64,000 nt of DNA from Streptomyces coacervatus (GTDB lineage Bacteria > Actinomycetota > Actinomycetes > Streptomycetales > Streptomycetaceae): the NCBI RefSeq assembly GCF_029223485.1, contig NZ_JARHTP010000021.1, positions 124,001 to 188,000 of the forward strand. Reading direction: 5' to 3'. Every line of letters begins with the position of its first letter. The first letter of the stretch is position 1. This document shows positions 1-8,229 of this stretch, one piece after another. The notes beneath the pieces were generated by a model, which saw only the letters and a program-made list of their open reading frames with translations, was not told the DNA's origin and searched no databases. The position numbers and the translations under genes are program-made.

Positions 1-648
1 GTCGGCCCCGCCGGGCTGACCGGCGACCGCTACGACAAGATGCGGCTCGTGCCCTTCGGCGAGTACATCCCCTTCCGTTCGGTGCTGGGCTGGGCGACCT
101 CCGTCGGCAAGGCGGCCGGCGAGGACCGCAGGCGCGGCTCGGAGCAGGTCGTGATGAATGTGGGGCACGGGCTGCGCGTCGGCCCGATGGTCTGCTTCGA
201 GTCGGCATTCCCCGACATGAGCCGCCATCTCGCCCAGGACGGCGCCGAGGTGCTGATAGCCCAGTCGGCGACGTCGACGTTCCAGCAGAGCTGGGCCCCC
301 GAGCAGCATGCCTCGCTCGCCGCACTGCGCGCCGCGGAGACCGGGCGGCCGATGGTGCACGCGACGCTCACGGGGGTGTCGGCGGTCTACGGGGCGAGCG
401 GGCAGCGCCTCGGGCCGTGGCTCGGCACGGGCTCCAGCGCGGCGATGGTGTATGACATACCACTGGCCCACGGCACCACCCCGTACGTCCGCTACGGCGA
501 CTGGCCGGTACACGCCGCCCTGCTCGTCCTCGCCGTGTGGTGCGCGGCCGAGGGCGTACGGGCGGTCCGGTTCAGGCGGCCCGGTCCTGAACCGCACGTA
601 CCACCCGCTCGCACAGTTCGTGGGTCGCCAGCGCATCCCGGGCGCTGA
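1..648 (+). CDS. lnt: Apolipoprotein N-acyltransferase, C-terminal part (gene enters from the left edge)
   Basis: The reading frame is open from base 1, so the gene begins outside the window. The visible part is the end of a carbon-nitrogen hydrolase (nitrilase-fold) domain: YDKMRLVPFGEYIP carries the expected catalytic Lys, and MVCFESAFP about 50 residues later carries the catalytic Cys. A final hydrophobic stretch (AALLVLAVWCAAEGV) fits the last membrane helix of Lnt. Lnt transfers the third acyl chain onto the N-terminal Cys of lipoproteins at the outer face of the cytoplasmic membrane. The last 77 bases overlap the end of the convergent dehydrogenase gene. Identity is good from motif order; the N-terminal membrane part is not visible. 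Confidence 0.85.
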   Translation, partial: VGPAGLTGDRYDKMRLVPFGEYIPFRSVLGWATSVGKAAGEDRRRGSEQVVMNVGHGLRVGPMVCFESAFPDMSRHLAQDGAEVLIAQSATSTFQQSWAPEQHASLAALRAAETGRPMVHATLTGVSAVYGASGQRLGPWLGTGSSAAMVYDIPLAHGTTPYVRYGDWPVHAALLVLAVWCAAEGVRAVRFRRPGPEPHVPPARTVRGSPAHPGR

Positions 649-1477
649 GCACCTTCCCCGCCCGCACGGCGTCGAGGAACGCCAGCACCGCCTGCTCGAT
701 GCCGCGCTGCCGGGCCACCGGCACCCAGTCGCCGCGCCGCCGCAGCGTGGGCTGGCCCTTGTGGTCGATGACCTCGGCGAGGTTGAGCACCTGCCGCTTG
801 GTGTCCTGCCCGGACACCTCGAGGATCTCCTCCGCCGAACCGCTGAGCCGGTTCATCACGCCCAGCGCGGTGAATCCGTCCCCGGCCAGCTGCAGCACGA
901 CGTGGTGCAGCAGCCCGTCCTGCACGCGCGCGCGTACCGTCACGTCGTCGACGGGCCCCGGCACCAGGAAGCGCAGTGTGTCCACGACGTGGATGAAGTC
1001 GTCGAGGATCATCGAGCGCGGCTCCTCCGGCAGCCCGATGCGGTTCTTCTGCATGAGGATCAGCTCACGCGGATGATCGGCGCACTGCACGTAACCGGGT
1101 GCGTGGCGCCGGTTGAAGCCGACTGCAAGGGACACCTCGCGCTCCTCGGCGAGGGCCACCAGCCGCTCGGAGTCGGCGAGTTCATAGGCGAGCGGCTTGT
1201 CGACGTAGGTCGGTACGTCCGCCTGAAGCAGCCGGGTGACGATCTGCGGGTGCACGGCGGTGGGCGCATGCACGAAGGCGGCGTCGAGGCCCTGGGCGAG
1301 CAGTGCGTCCAGGGTGGCGTGCCGGTGGTCCGCCGGAAGGCGGAGGGTGTCGCCGACCCGGTCGAGCGTCGCGGGCGTCCGCGTATGCAGGTGCAGATCG
1401 ATTCCCGGGAGGCTGCCGAGCACCGGCAGGTAGGCCTTCTGCGCGATGTCACCGAGTCCGATGCAGCCGACCTTCAC
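572..1477 (-). CDS. Gfo/Idh/MocA family NAD(P)-dependent oxidoreductase
   Basis: Encodes about 301 aa. The N-terminus KVGCIGLGDIAQKAYLPVL is the Rossmann dinucleotide-binding start of this family. DKPLAYELADSERL is the family's conserved Lys-Pro motif and FNRRHAPGY matches the second conserved segment. The GTG at 1477 was chosen because AGGAG lies at the right distance upstream and the Rossmann motif begins immediately; longer in-frame extensions lack such a site. Members oxidise sugars, inositols or related polyols with NAD(P). The substrate cannot be read from the sequence and no sugar gene is adjacent. The 3' end overlaps lnt convergently. Confidence 0.85.
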   Translation of the reverse strand: MKVGCIGLGDIAQKAYLPVLGSLPGIDLHLHTRTPATLDRVGDTLRLPADHRHATLDALLAQGLDAAFVHAPTAVHPQIVTRLLQADVPTYVDKPLAYELADSERLVALAEEREVSLAVGFNRRHAPGYVQCADHPRELILMQKNRIGLPEEPRSMILDDFIHVVDTLRFLVPGPVDDVTVRARVQDGLLHHVVLQLAGDGFTALGVMNRLSGSAEEILEVSGQDTKRQVLNLAEVIDHKGQPTLRRRGDWVPVARQRGIEQAVLAFLDAVRAGKVLSARDALATHELCERVVRAVQDRAA

Positions 1478-1634
1478 GGGGTGGTCTCCTCTAGCGGTTG
1501 CCTGCCGGGGTCCTGCCGGAAGCATACGGCTGCTGCGCCGGCCGCCGGCCGGCGCTGGACTCGACCGCCCCGGCCTCCTCGCGGGACGGGGAAATCCCGT
1601 GGTCGGATCGGATCCGTTGGTAAAGGATGCGGCC

Positions 1635-2147
1635 ATGACGACCGAGCGCCGTGAACCCGCGACCACCGCCGACGAACGCACCATGCTGGAGGGCTGGCTC
1701 GACTACCACCGGCAGACCCTGGCCTGGAAGTGCGAGGGCCTCACCGACGAGCAGCTCAGGACCGCCTCCGTGGAGCCGTCCGCGCTGTCCCTGATGGGGT
1801 TGGTGCGGCACATGGCCGAGGTCGAGCGGTCCTGGTTCCGCCGGGTCCTCGCGGCCGAGGGCGTGGACCCGATCTACTACAGCGACGAAGACCCCGACGG
1901 CGAGTTCCACCTCACCGAGGCCGACACCTGGGCCGAGGCGCACGCCACCTGGCAGGCCGAGATCGAGGCCGCGCGGCATCACGCGGCCCGCTTCGGCCTG
2001 GACGACGTCTCCGAGGGCAAGCACCGGCGTACCGGCGAGCGCTTCAACCTGCGCTGGATCTACACCCACATGATCGAGGAGTACGCCCGCCACAACGGCC
2101 ACGCCGACCTGCTCCGCGAGCGCATCGACGGCGCCACGGGCGACTGA
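1635..2147 (+). CDS. DinB-fold protein (DUF664 type)
   Basis: Encodes 170 aa starting at ATG 1635, with AAAGGA about eight bases upstream. The protein has the four-helix DinB pattern: a conserved His in VRHMAEVERSWFRR, and near the C-terminus a HMIEEYARHNGHADLLRE segment whose spaced His residues are the expected metal ligands. Actinobacterial members include mycothiol-dependent transferases and maleylpyruvate isomerase-like enzymes; which reaction applies here is unknown. It is monocistronic, between a divergent dehydrogenase and a lipoprotein gene. Confidence 0.8.
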   Translation: MTTERREPATTADERTMLEGWLDYHRQTLAWKCEGLTDEQLRTASVEPSALSLMGLVRHMAEVERSWFRRVLAAEGVDPIYYSDEDPDGEFHLTEADTWAEAHATWQAEIEAARHHAARFGLDDVSEGKHRRTGERFNLRWIYTHMIEEYARHNGHADLLRERIDGATGD

Positions 2148-2259
2148 CGTCACCCGCACCACGCATGCGGCCCCCAGGCGGGGCGGGAGATCACCCGTGC
2201 GGGGCATCCTTCGCTCATACGCCGCCCCGGGGGCCGCCGGACCCGACAGTGTTGCGCGG

Positions 2260-2727
2260 GTGCATCGAACGACGACCACCGCAACGCTCCTGGTCACCGT
2301 GGCCGTCTCGGCCCTCACCGGCTGTGTGACGGTCCAGCGCCCGCCCTCGTCCGGGCCGCCGCCGGCACCACCCCGGCCGTCGGCACCGCTCCCGGACGAC
2401 GCGGCGGATCCGCAGATCGTGCAGGCGCCGGTCCATGAGGCACTGCAGAGGACCGGCCCGTCCAGGCCACCGGCGCGGAAGACACCGCAGCAGCACGGTC
2501 CGTCGGCCCCGGCCGAGCAGCCGACGGCGCCTCACTCGCACCCGCGGCCCCGTCCACGGGCGGCGCATCCCGAGTCCGGACACCACCGAAAGCCGCGCGC
2601 CGAGGTCCCCGACGGGCCCAGGTCGGCACCGAAGAACACGGACGTGTGTGCCCTCGGCAGAGAGTACGGGGGCTGGCGGGCGGACAGTCCGGAGGCGGTC
2701 ATCTGCAAGCAGGCGTACGGGAGTTGA
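2260..2727 (+). CDS. Proline-rich secreted lipoprotein, unknown function
   Basis: Starts at GTG 2260 and encodes about 155 aa. The N-terminus is a short signal peptide (VHRTTTTATLLVTVAVSALT) followed by a lipobox Cys (ALTGC), so the mature protein should be lipid-anchored outside the membrane. Residues 30-125 are a low-complexity Pro/Arg/His/Ser linker. The last 30 residues form a compact segment with two Cys (DVCALGREYGGW and VICKQAYG) that could form a disulfide. This layout of lipobox, disordered linker and small Cys pair is common in Streptomyces. An upstream in-frame ATG at 2197 exists but would bury the signal peptide. Confidence 0.7.
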   Translation: MHRTTTTATLLVTVAVSALTGCVTVQRPPSSGPPPAPPRPSAPLPDDAADPQIVQAPVHEALQRTGPSRPPARKTPQQHGPSAPAEQPTAPHSHPRPRPRAAHPESGHHRKPRAEVPDGPRSAPKNTDVCALGREYGGWRADSPEAVICKQAYGS

Positions 2728-2745
2728 GGCGGCCGGCGGCTCCGG

Positions 2746-3282
2746 CTAGGGCCGCTGTCGCGGCGGTCCCCACTGGCCGTCGCCGTCCCGGCTCTCCTCT
2801 CCCAGCCGCAGTTCCAGCCGCCCGATGGCCGCCCGCACCCCGTCCCCGTAGCTGTCGTCCGTCAGCGCCCCGGCCGCGCGCCGGGCATGGCGCAGATGGG
2901 TGCGGGCGGCCCCGCTGCGGCCGAGCTTCACATAGTCGGCGGCCAGGTTCAGATGCAGCGAAGGGTAGAGCGCACGCACCGCGACTGTGCCCTCGTGTTC
3001 GGCGAGGCGGCCGTCCGTGAGTTCCTCGGCGGCCGTCAACGCCCGCAGGTCCCATGCCAGTTCGTCCGTGGGGTCGTCCTGGGCGTCGGCCATGTAGTGG
3101 GCCAGGGTGCAGCGGTGCAGCGGGTCGCCGTCCTCGCCGATCTCGGCCCACAGCTGGAGGAAGCGGTGCCGGGCCTCCTCGCGGTCGCCCGCGTGGTGCA
3201 GCATGACGATCTGGCCGATCCGTGTCATCACGGCGTCCGGCGTCGTCTGCTCGTGTCCTTCGGCCACCGCGTCCTCCGCCAC
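2746..3282 (-). CDS. Conserved actinobacterial helical (TPR-like) protein
   Basis: Encodes 178 aa, largely alpha-helical and without a signal peptide or membrane segment. Pairs of helices such as GDREEARHRFLQLWAEIG and HLNLAADYVKLGRSGAARTHL resemble tetratricopeptide repeats. An internal Met (VMTRIGQIV) about 18 residues in is an alternative start. It is convergent with the lipoprotein gene, 18 bp away. A protein-interaction role would follow from a TPR fold, but no partner is evident. Confidence 0.65.
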   Translation of the reverse strand: MAEDAVAEGHEQTTPDAVMTRIGQIVMLHHAGDREEARHRFLQLWAEIGEDGDPLHRCTLAHYMADAQDDPTDELAWDLRALTAAEELTDGRLAEHEGTVAVRALYPSLHLNLAADYVKLGRSGAARTHLRHARRAAGALTDDSYGDGVRAAIGRLELRLGEESRDGDGQWGPPRQRP

Positions 3283-3360
3283 TCGTCAGCTGTCCCGACC
3301 GACGCTAATTGGCAGAGTTGGGATTCCTGGGCAGGCTGCGCCGTTGGGCACAGGGCCGGT

Positions 3361-3440
3361 CGTCGGCTGCGGGTCGGTGGGGGCTGGTCGCGCCCACGCG
3401 GCGGAGCCGCATATCGACACGGCCCCGCGCCCCTAAAGGG
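3361..3440 (-). repeat. Dispersed 3'-end element, copy 1 (divergent variant)
   Basis: This copy carries GGGGCGCGGGGC and the GCGACCAGCCCC end of the element seen five more times in the window. The central AACTGCGC is replaced by a longer segment containing GCGGCTCCGCCGCG. It lies downstream of ung, in sense orientation with it. Confidence 0.6.
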
Positions 3441-3498
3441 AACCGCAGGACCGTCAGCAACCTGGTACTGGCGGTGCCCCCACCTCGCCCAAGGACCG

Positions 3499-4182
3499 TC
3501 AGCCCAGGTTCGGAATGGTCCAGTCGATCGGCTGGTGGCCCTGGGCCGCGACCGCCTCGTCGATCTGTGTGAACGGGCGGGAGCCGAAGAACTTCTTCGC
3601 GGACAGCGGGGAGGGGTGGGCGCCCTTGACCACCACATGCCGGGTCTCGTCGATCAGCGGGAGCTTCTTCTGTGCGTAGTTGCCCCACAGGACGAAGACC
3701 GCCGGGTCGGGGCGGTCGGCCACCGCGCGGATCACCGCGTCGGTGAACTTCTCCCAGCCCTTGCCCTTGTGCGAGTTGGCCTCGCCGCCGCGCACCGTGA
3801 GCACCGCGTTGAGCAGCAGCACGCCCTGCTGGGCCCACGGCATCAGATAGCCGTTGTCCGGGACCGGCAGGCCGAGCTCCTCCTTCATCTCCTTGTAGAT
3901 GTTGCGGAGCGACGGCGGGGTCTTGACGCCCGGACGGACCGAGAAGCACAGGCCGTGCCCCTGTCCCTCGCCGTGGTACGGGTCCTGGCCGAGCACCAGG
4001 ACCTTCACCTGGTCGTACGCTGTCGCCTCCAGCGCGGCGAAGACCTCCTCGCGCGGCGGGTACACGGGACCCTTCGCCCGCTCCTCCTCGACGAACTCCG
4101 TGAGCTCCTTGAAGTAGGGCTGCTGCAGCTCGTCGCCCAGGACCCCGCGCCAGGACTCGGGCAGCATGGCGATGTCGGTCAC
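3499..4182 (-). CDS. ung: Uracil-DNA glycosylase, family 1
   Basis: Encodes 227 aa, close to the usual family-1 length. It removes uracil from DNA to start base-excision repair. Diagnostic motifs are present: GQDPYHGEGQGHGLCFSV with the catalytic Asp, LLLNAVLTVRGG, VLWGNYAQKK, and the DNA-intercalation loop HPSPLSAKKFFG. The GTG at 4182 (VTDIAMLPESW) was chosen because AAGGAAG lies just upstream; an 18-residue extension has no such site. It is likely monocistronic. Confidence 0.95.
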   Translation of the reverse strand: MTDIAMLPESWRGVLGDELQQPYFKELTEFVEEERAKGPVYPPREEVFAALEATAYDQVKVLVLGQDPYHGEGQGHGLCFSVRPGVKTPPSLRNIYKEMKEELGLPVPDNGYLMPWAQQGVLLLNAVLTVRGGEANSHKGKGWEKFTDAVIRAVADRPDPAVFVLWGNYAQKKLPLIDETRHVVVKGAHPSPLSAKKFFGSRPFTQIDEAVAAQGHQPIDWTIPNLG

Positions 4183-4287
4183 GTCAACTTCCTTACGATG
4201 TGCGGTAAACCGGGTGCGGTCACTTCCAGGTCTCAAAACCTACAGGCGACCACTGACAACGGCCCTCCGCTCACCGAAGTGCACCGC

Positions 4288-5871
4288 CTACCAGCTGGTC
4301 TTGCGGTACAGCTCTCCCATCAGCATGATCGTCGACGGGTCCAGCGCCTGCTCCGCCCCGGAGATGTCGTCGCTCGCGGCCACGTACTGCTTGCCCTGCC
4401 ACAGCGGCAGCAGCCGTGCGTCGTTCACCAGGATCTGCTGGGCCTGCTCGAAGTCCGAGACCACGTTGGCGCGGTCGCTCTCGCTGCGGGAGCGGGGCAG
4501 CAGCTTCCCGGTGATCTCGGGCGCCGGATACGGCGTGCCGAGCGCGTTCTGGTTGCCGACGAACGGCGCGATGAAGTTGTCGGGGTCCGGGAAGTCGGGG
4601 AACCAGCCGCGCCCGAACACCGGGTACTCGCCCTTCTGATAGCCCGCCACATACGTCTTCCAGGGGCGGCTCTTGAGGGTGATCGTGAACAGGCCGGAGT
4701 CCTCCAGCTGGCGCTTGAGCTCCGCGAACTCCAGCTTGGTGGCGGAGCCGTAGCGGTCGGTGGTGTACCAGAGGGTGAGCGGTACCCGCTGGGTGATGCC
4801 CGCGTCGGCGAGGATCTTGCGGGCCTTGGAGGTGCTGGGGCTGCCGAAGTCGTCGAAGAAGTCGGTGGTGTGCCCGGTCAGGCCCTTGGGGACCATCGAG
4901 TACAGCGGTTCGACCGTGTCCTTGTAGACCTTGTGGGCGATCGCGCCGCGGTCGACGAGCTGGGCGATCGCCTTGCGGACGGCGGGCTTGGCGGCCCAGG
5001 GGTCCTTCGGGTTGAACACCAGGTAGTTGATCTCGATGCCGGAGCCCTCGATGAGCTGGAGATTCCCGCTCGTGTCGTGCCGCTGGAGGTCGACGATGTC
5101 GTTCGCGTTGAGGCCGCGGAAGGCGACGTCGAGCTGCTTGTCCTTCAGCGCGGTGACCATCGTGGACGAGTCCTGGAAGTAGCGGATGGTCACCGCGTCG
5201 TTCTTGCGCTCGGCGTAGCCCTGGTAGTTGTCGTTCTTGACGAGTTCGGCCTTCTTGCCGTCCTCGTACGCCTGGAGCGTGTACGGCCCGGATCCGTAGA
5301 CCTGGTTGTCCTTGCGCAGGGATCGCGCCGGGTACTCCTCGGGGTCGACGATCGACATGGCGGGTGTCGCGAGCACGAACGGGAAGGTGGCGTCGGGCTT
5401 GTTGAGGTGGAAGACGATCTCCCGGTCGCCCAGCACCTGCACCCGGTCGAGACTGCCGAGCAGCCCGGCGGGCCCGCCGTTGACATTGATCTTCCCGATC
5501 CGGTCGATCGAGTACTTGACGGCCTTGGCGTCGAGCGGGTGCCCGTCGGAGAACTTCAGGCCGGCGCGCAGCTCACAGGTGTACGTCGTGTTCGAACTGT
5601 CCGAGAAGCGACAGTTGTCCGCCGCGTCCGGCTGCGGTGTGGTCGCTCCCGAGGGGTAGCTGAGGAGCGTCTGGTAAATGTTGCGGAACAGTTCCCAGGA
5701 CTGGTCCCAGGAAGCTGCGGGATCCAGCGTGCTGGGCGCGCTGGTCGTCCCGACCACGATGGGGCCCTTGCCGCCGGAGGAGTCCGACGAGAGGACTCCG
5801 CACCCGGCCACCAGCGACGATATGGACGCGATGGCCGCCGCTTGCCGCAGGCCTCGGTTCCGGTTGAACAC
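4288..5871 (-). CDS. Peptide ABC transporter substrate-binding lipoprotein (solute-binding family 5)
   Basis: Encodes 527 aa. A signal peptide ending in the lipobox LVAGC anchors it to the outer face of the membrane. The family-5 signature is near the N-terminus (TSAPSTLDPAASWDQSWELFRNIYQTLL), and VFGRGWFPDFPDPDNFIAPF is the C-terminal lobe region typical of DppA/OppA-like proteins. It should deliver oligopeptides or similar solutes to an ABC importer, but no permease or ATPase gene is adjacent, so it may share a transporter encoded elsewhere. Confidence 0.88.
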   Translation of the reverse strand: MFNRNRGLRQAAAIASISSLVAGCGVLSSDSSGGKGPIVVGTTSAPSTLDPAASWDQSWELFRNIYQTLLSYPSGATTPQPDAADNCRFSDSSNTTYTCELRAGLKFSDGHPLDAKAVKYSIDRIGKINVNGGPAGLLGSLDRVQVLGDREIVFHLNKPDATFPFVLATPAMSIVDPEEYPARSLRKDNQVYGSGPYTLQAYEDGKKAELVKNDNYQGYAERKNDAVTIRYFQDSSTMVTALKDKQLDVAFRGLNANDIVDLQRHDTSGNLQLIEGSGIEINYLVFNPKDPWAAKPAVRKAIAQLVDRGAIAHKVYKDTVEPLYSMVPKGLTGHTTDFFDDFGSPSTSKARKILADAGITQRVPLTLWYTTDRYGSATKLEFAELKRQLEDSGLFTITLKSRPWKTYVAGYQKGEYPVFGRGWFPDFPDPDNFIAPFVGNQNALGTPYPAPEITGKLLPRSRSESDRANVVSDFEQAQQILVNDARLLPLWQGKQYVAASDDISGAEQALDPSTIMLMGELYRKTSW

Positions 5872-6013
5872 GCGCTCGCTCCTCGATCTGCCGTACCAAG
5901 GGTCGGCAGACCATACCGCAGCGCAACGAAGGTTGAACCCCGTCGGTACGACGCCCTTGATCAGCTTGTTTATGACGACGTTGTCATTGCGCTGTGCCCT
6001 TCTTGTGCCATGA

Positions 6014-6050
6014 CAAGGGCGCCGTTTCCGTCAAGGAAACGGCGCCCTTG
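6014..6050 (-). terminator. Perfect 16-bp stem-loop downstream of the SDR operon
   Basis: CAAGGGCGCCGTTTCC and its exact reverse complement GGAAACGGCGCCCTTG are separated by five bases. The structure begins about 34 bp after the SDR stop. There is no U-tract, as is common for Streptomyces terminators. Confidence 0.8.
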
Positions 6051-6083
6051 GGTGCCCGATCGTTACGGTCGCAACGGATTGCG

Positions 6084-6845
6084 TCAGGCGACGCCGGCGT
6101 TGAGGAAGATGCCGCCGTCGACGACGAGCGTCTGGCCGGTGATCCAGGCGGACTGCTCGGAGGTGAGGAACGCGGCGGCGCCGCCGATGTCGGACGGCAC
6201 GCCGAGCCGGGCCAGCGGGTAGGCCGCCGCGGCTTCGGCCTCCCGGCCCTCGTAGAGGGCCTGCGCGAACTTGGTCTTCACGACGGCCGGGGCGATCGCG
6301 TTGACCCGCACCCCGGGCGCGAACTCGTGCGCCAGCTGCTGGGTCAGGTTGATCAGCGCGGCCTTGCTGACGCCGTAGGCGGCGATGAAGGGCGAGGGCG
6401 CGAGGCCCGCGACGGAGGCGATGTTGACGATCGCACCGCCGTTGTCCTTCTGCCAGGCGTGCCAGGTCTTCTGCGCGAAGCCGAGCGCGGAGATCACGTT
6501 GGTCTCGAAGACCTTGCGCGCCACGTTCAGGTCGAGGTCGGCGATCGGGCCGAACACCGGGTTCGTACCGGCGTTGTTGACCAGGTAGTCGACGCGGCCG
6601 AAGGCCGCCATGGTGCGCTCGACGGCCTCGGCCTGGTGGTCCAGGTCGTGCGCCTTGCCGGCGATGCCGATGACGCGCTCGGCGCCGAGCTTCTCGACGG
6701 CCTCCTTGAGGGCGTCCTCGTTGCGGCCGGTGATGGCGACGCGGTCGCCGCGGGCGACGAGCGCCTCGGCGACCCCGTAGCCGATGCCGCGGCTGGCGCC
6801 CGTGACGAGGGCGGCCCTGCCGGAGAGTGCGGGCAGTTCAGTCAT
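6084..6845 (-). CDS. SDR family oxidoreductase
   Basis: Encodes 253 aa of classical short-chain dehydrogenase: cofactor motif TGASRGIG, NNAG (LVNNAGTNPVFG), catalytic Ser in NIASVAG, and YGVSKAAL supplying Tyr and Lys. Start at ATG 6845. It lies 13 bp downstream of a second SDR gene on the same strand and precedes a strong terminator, so the two form a two-gene operon. Members act on hydroxyacyl-CoA/ACP, steroids or sugars; two adjacent SDRs might serve one lipid or acyl pathway, which is inference. Confidence 0.88.
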   Translation of the reverse strand: MTELPALSGRAALVTGASRGIGYGVAEALVARGDRVAITGRNEDALKEAVEKLGAERVIGIAGKAHDLDHQAEAVERTMAAFGRVDYLVNNAGTNPVFGPIADLDLNVARKVFETNVISALGFAQKTWHAWQKDNGGAIVNIASVAGLAPSPFIAAYGVSKAALINLTQQLAHEFAPGVRVNAIAPAVVKTKFAQALYEGREAEAAAAYPLARLGVPSDIGGAAAFLTSEQSAWITGQTLVVDGGIFLNAGVA

Positions 6846-6858
6846 GGTCCGTGATCTC

Positions 6859-7620
6859 CTAGTCGAGCGGTCCGCCGGCGACGTACAGCACCTGGCCGGA
6901 GACGAATCCGGCCGCCTCGCCGGTGAAGAAGGCGATGGCGTTGGCGATGTCCTCCGGCTCGCCGACGCGGGCGACGGGGATCTGGGTGGCGGCCGCGGCC
7001 TTGAAGTCCTCGAAGCCCATGCCCACGCGCGCGGCGGTGGCGGCGGTCATGTCGGTGGCGATGAAGCCGGGCGCGACGGCGTTGGCAGTGATGCCGAACT
7101 TGCCGAGCTCGATCGCGAGGGTCTTGGTGAAGCCCTGCAGACCGGCCTTGGCGGCCGAGTAGTTGGCCTGGCCGCGGTTGCCGAGCGCGGAGGACGAGGA
7201 CAGGTTGACCACGCGGCCGAAGCCGGCGTCGACCATGTGCTTCTGGACGGCCTTCGTCATCAGGAAGGAGCCGCGCAGGTGCACGTTCAGGACGGTGTCC
7301 CAGTCCGAGGCGCTCATCTTGAACAGCAGGTTGTCGCGGAGCACGCCCGCGTTGTTGACGAGGATCGTCGGCGCGCCGAGCTCGGCGACCACGCGCGCGA
7401 CGGCCGCCTCGACCTGTGCCTCGTCGGAGACGTCCGCGCCGACCGCGATCGCCCGGCCGCCCGCCGCGGTGATCTTCTCCACGGTGTCCTTGCAGGCGGC
7501 CTCGTCGAGGTCGATCACGGCGACCGCTCGGCCCTCTGCGGCCAGTCGTACGGCGGTGGCGGCACCGATGCCGCGCGCTCCGCCGGTGACCACGGCGACC
7601 CGCTGCTCAGTGGTGGACAT
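6859..7620 (-). CDS. 3-oxoacyl-ACP reductase-like SDR
   Basis: Encodes 253 aa and closely follows the FabG plan: TGGARGIG at the N-terminus, NNAGVLRDNLLFKM, NLSSSSALGNRGQANYSAAKAG with Ser, Tyr and Lys, and the C-terminal VSGQVLYVAGG. FabG enzymes reduce 3-oxoacyl thioesters with NADPH. NNAGVLRDN is the form seen in FabG rather than sugar SDRs. As the first gene of a two-SDR operon it probably acts in a catabolic or secondary acyl pathway rather than as the primary fatty-acid FabG, since no acp or fab gene is adjacent. Confidence 0.85.
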   Translation of the reverse strand: MSTTEQRVAVVTGGARGIGAATAVRLAAEGRAVAVIDLDEAACKDTVEKITAAGGRAIAVGADVSDEAQVEAAVARVVAELGAPTILVNNAGVLRDNLLFKMSASDWDTVLNVHLRGSFLMTKAVQKHMVDAGFGRVVNLSSSSALGNRGQANYSAAKAGLQGFTKTLAIELGKFGITANAVAPGFIATDMTAATAARVGMGFEDFKAAAATQIPVARVGEPEDIANAIAFFTGEAAGFVSGQVLYVAGGPLD

Positions 7621-7779
7621 TGCTGCTTCTCCTCGCCCTCGAGAAAAGTACGCCCGCTTGGAAGTACGTCCGTCCGACCTTACGCCCGCTGGGTGAGCGA
7701 CCGCTTAGTACCTTCGGCAGACGTGACGCTAGAAGGCCTGGCACTCGGTGTCAACGGCACGCGGCGCGGGTGTGATCCA

Positions 7780-8229
7780 TTACCTCACCAGCAGGTCGAG
7801 CAGGCGCTCCGTCTCGGCCGCGGGATCGGCGGTGAGGCCAGTGTGCACCGGCCCCGGCTGGACGATGGTGGAGCGCGGCGCAATCAGCCAGCGGAAGCGC
7901 CGTCCGGCGTCGTCCCCGGCGGCCTGTCCCGCCGCCTCTCCCCCACCGCAGACGCCCTCGACGGCCGCAAGGGCGGCCCGGACACCCGCCACGTCCGCGT
8001 CCGGGTCGAGGGCCAGCAGCCGCGCCTCGTCGAGGTGGGTGCGGGCGCCGACGTAGGCCTTGGCGCGGCAGTACACCAGCACGCCTGCGTTGATGCACTC
8101 GCCGCGCTCCACGCGCGGTACGACGCGCAGGAGCGCGTACTCATAGACGTCCCGGTCGTTCGACTCGCTGCCCCTGATGATGTGGCGTTCGACCACACTG
8201 CCCGCCATGTGGATGTGACGCTCGCTCAC
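7780..8229 (-). CDS. DUF3037 protein, coupled to the HipA-like kinase
   Basis: Encodes about 149 aa from GTG 8229. The start overlaps the stop of the upstream HipA-like gene as GTGA and has GAGGAGGG just upstream, so translation is coupled. The motif DVYEYALLRVVPRVERGECINAG is the DUF3037 signature. An alternative start lies at MAGSVV. No biochemical function is established for DUF3037; its recurrent partner is a HipA-fold protein, so the two probably act together. Confidence 0.85.
   Translation of the reverse strand: MSERHIHMAGSVVERHIIRGSESNDRDVYEYALLRVVPRVERGECINAGVLVYCRAKAYVGARTHLDEARLLALDPDADVAGVRAALAAVEGVCGGGEAAGQAAGDDAGRRFRWLIAPRSTIVQPGPVHTGLTADPAAETERLLDLLVR

Noticed and set aside
2887..6222. 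1111-codon open frame on the plus strand
   Set aside because: Antisense to the TPR-like, ung and peptide-binding genes; Val/Leu/Arg/Gly-rich with no motif. It is the usual GC-rich shadow of real genes on the other strand.
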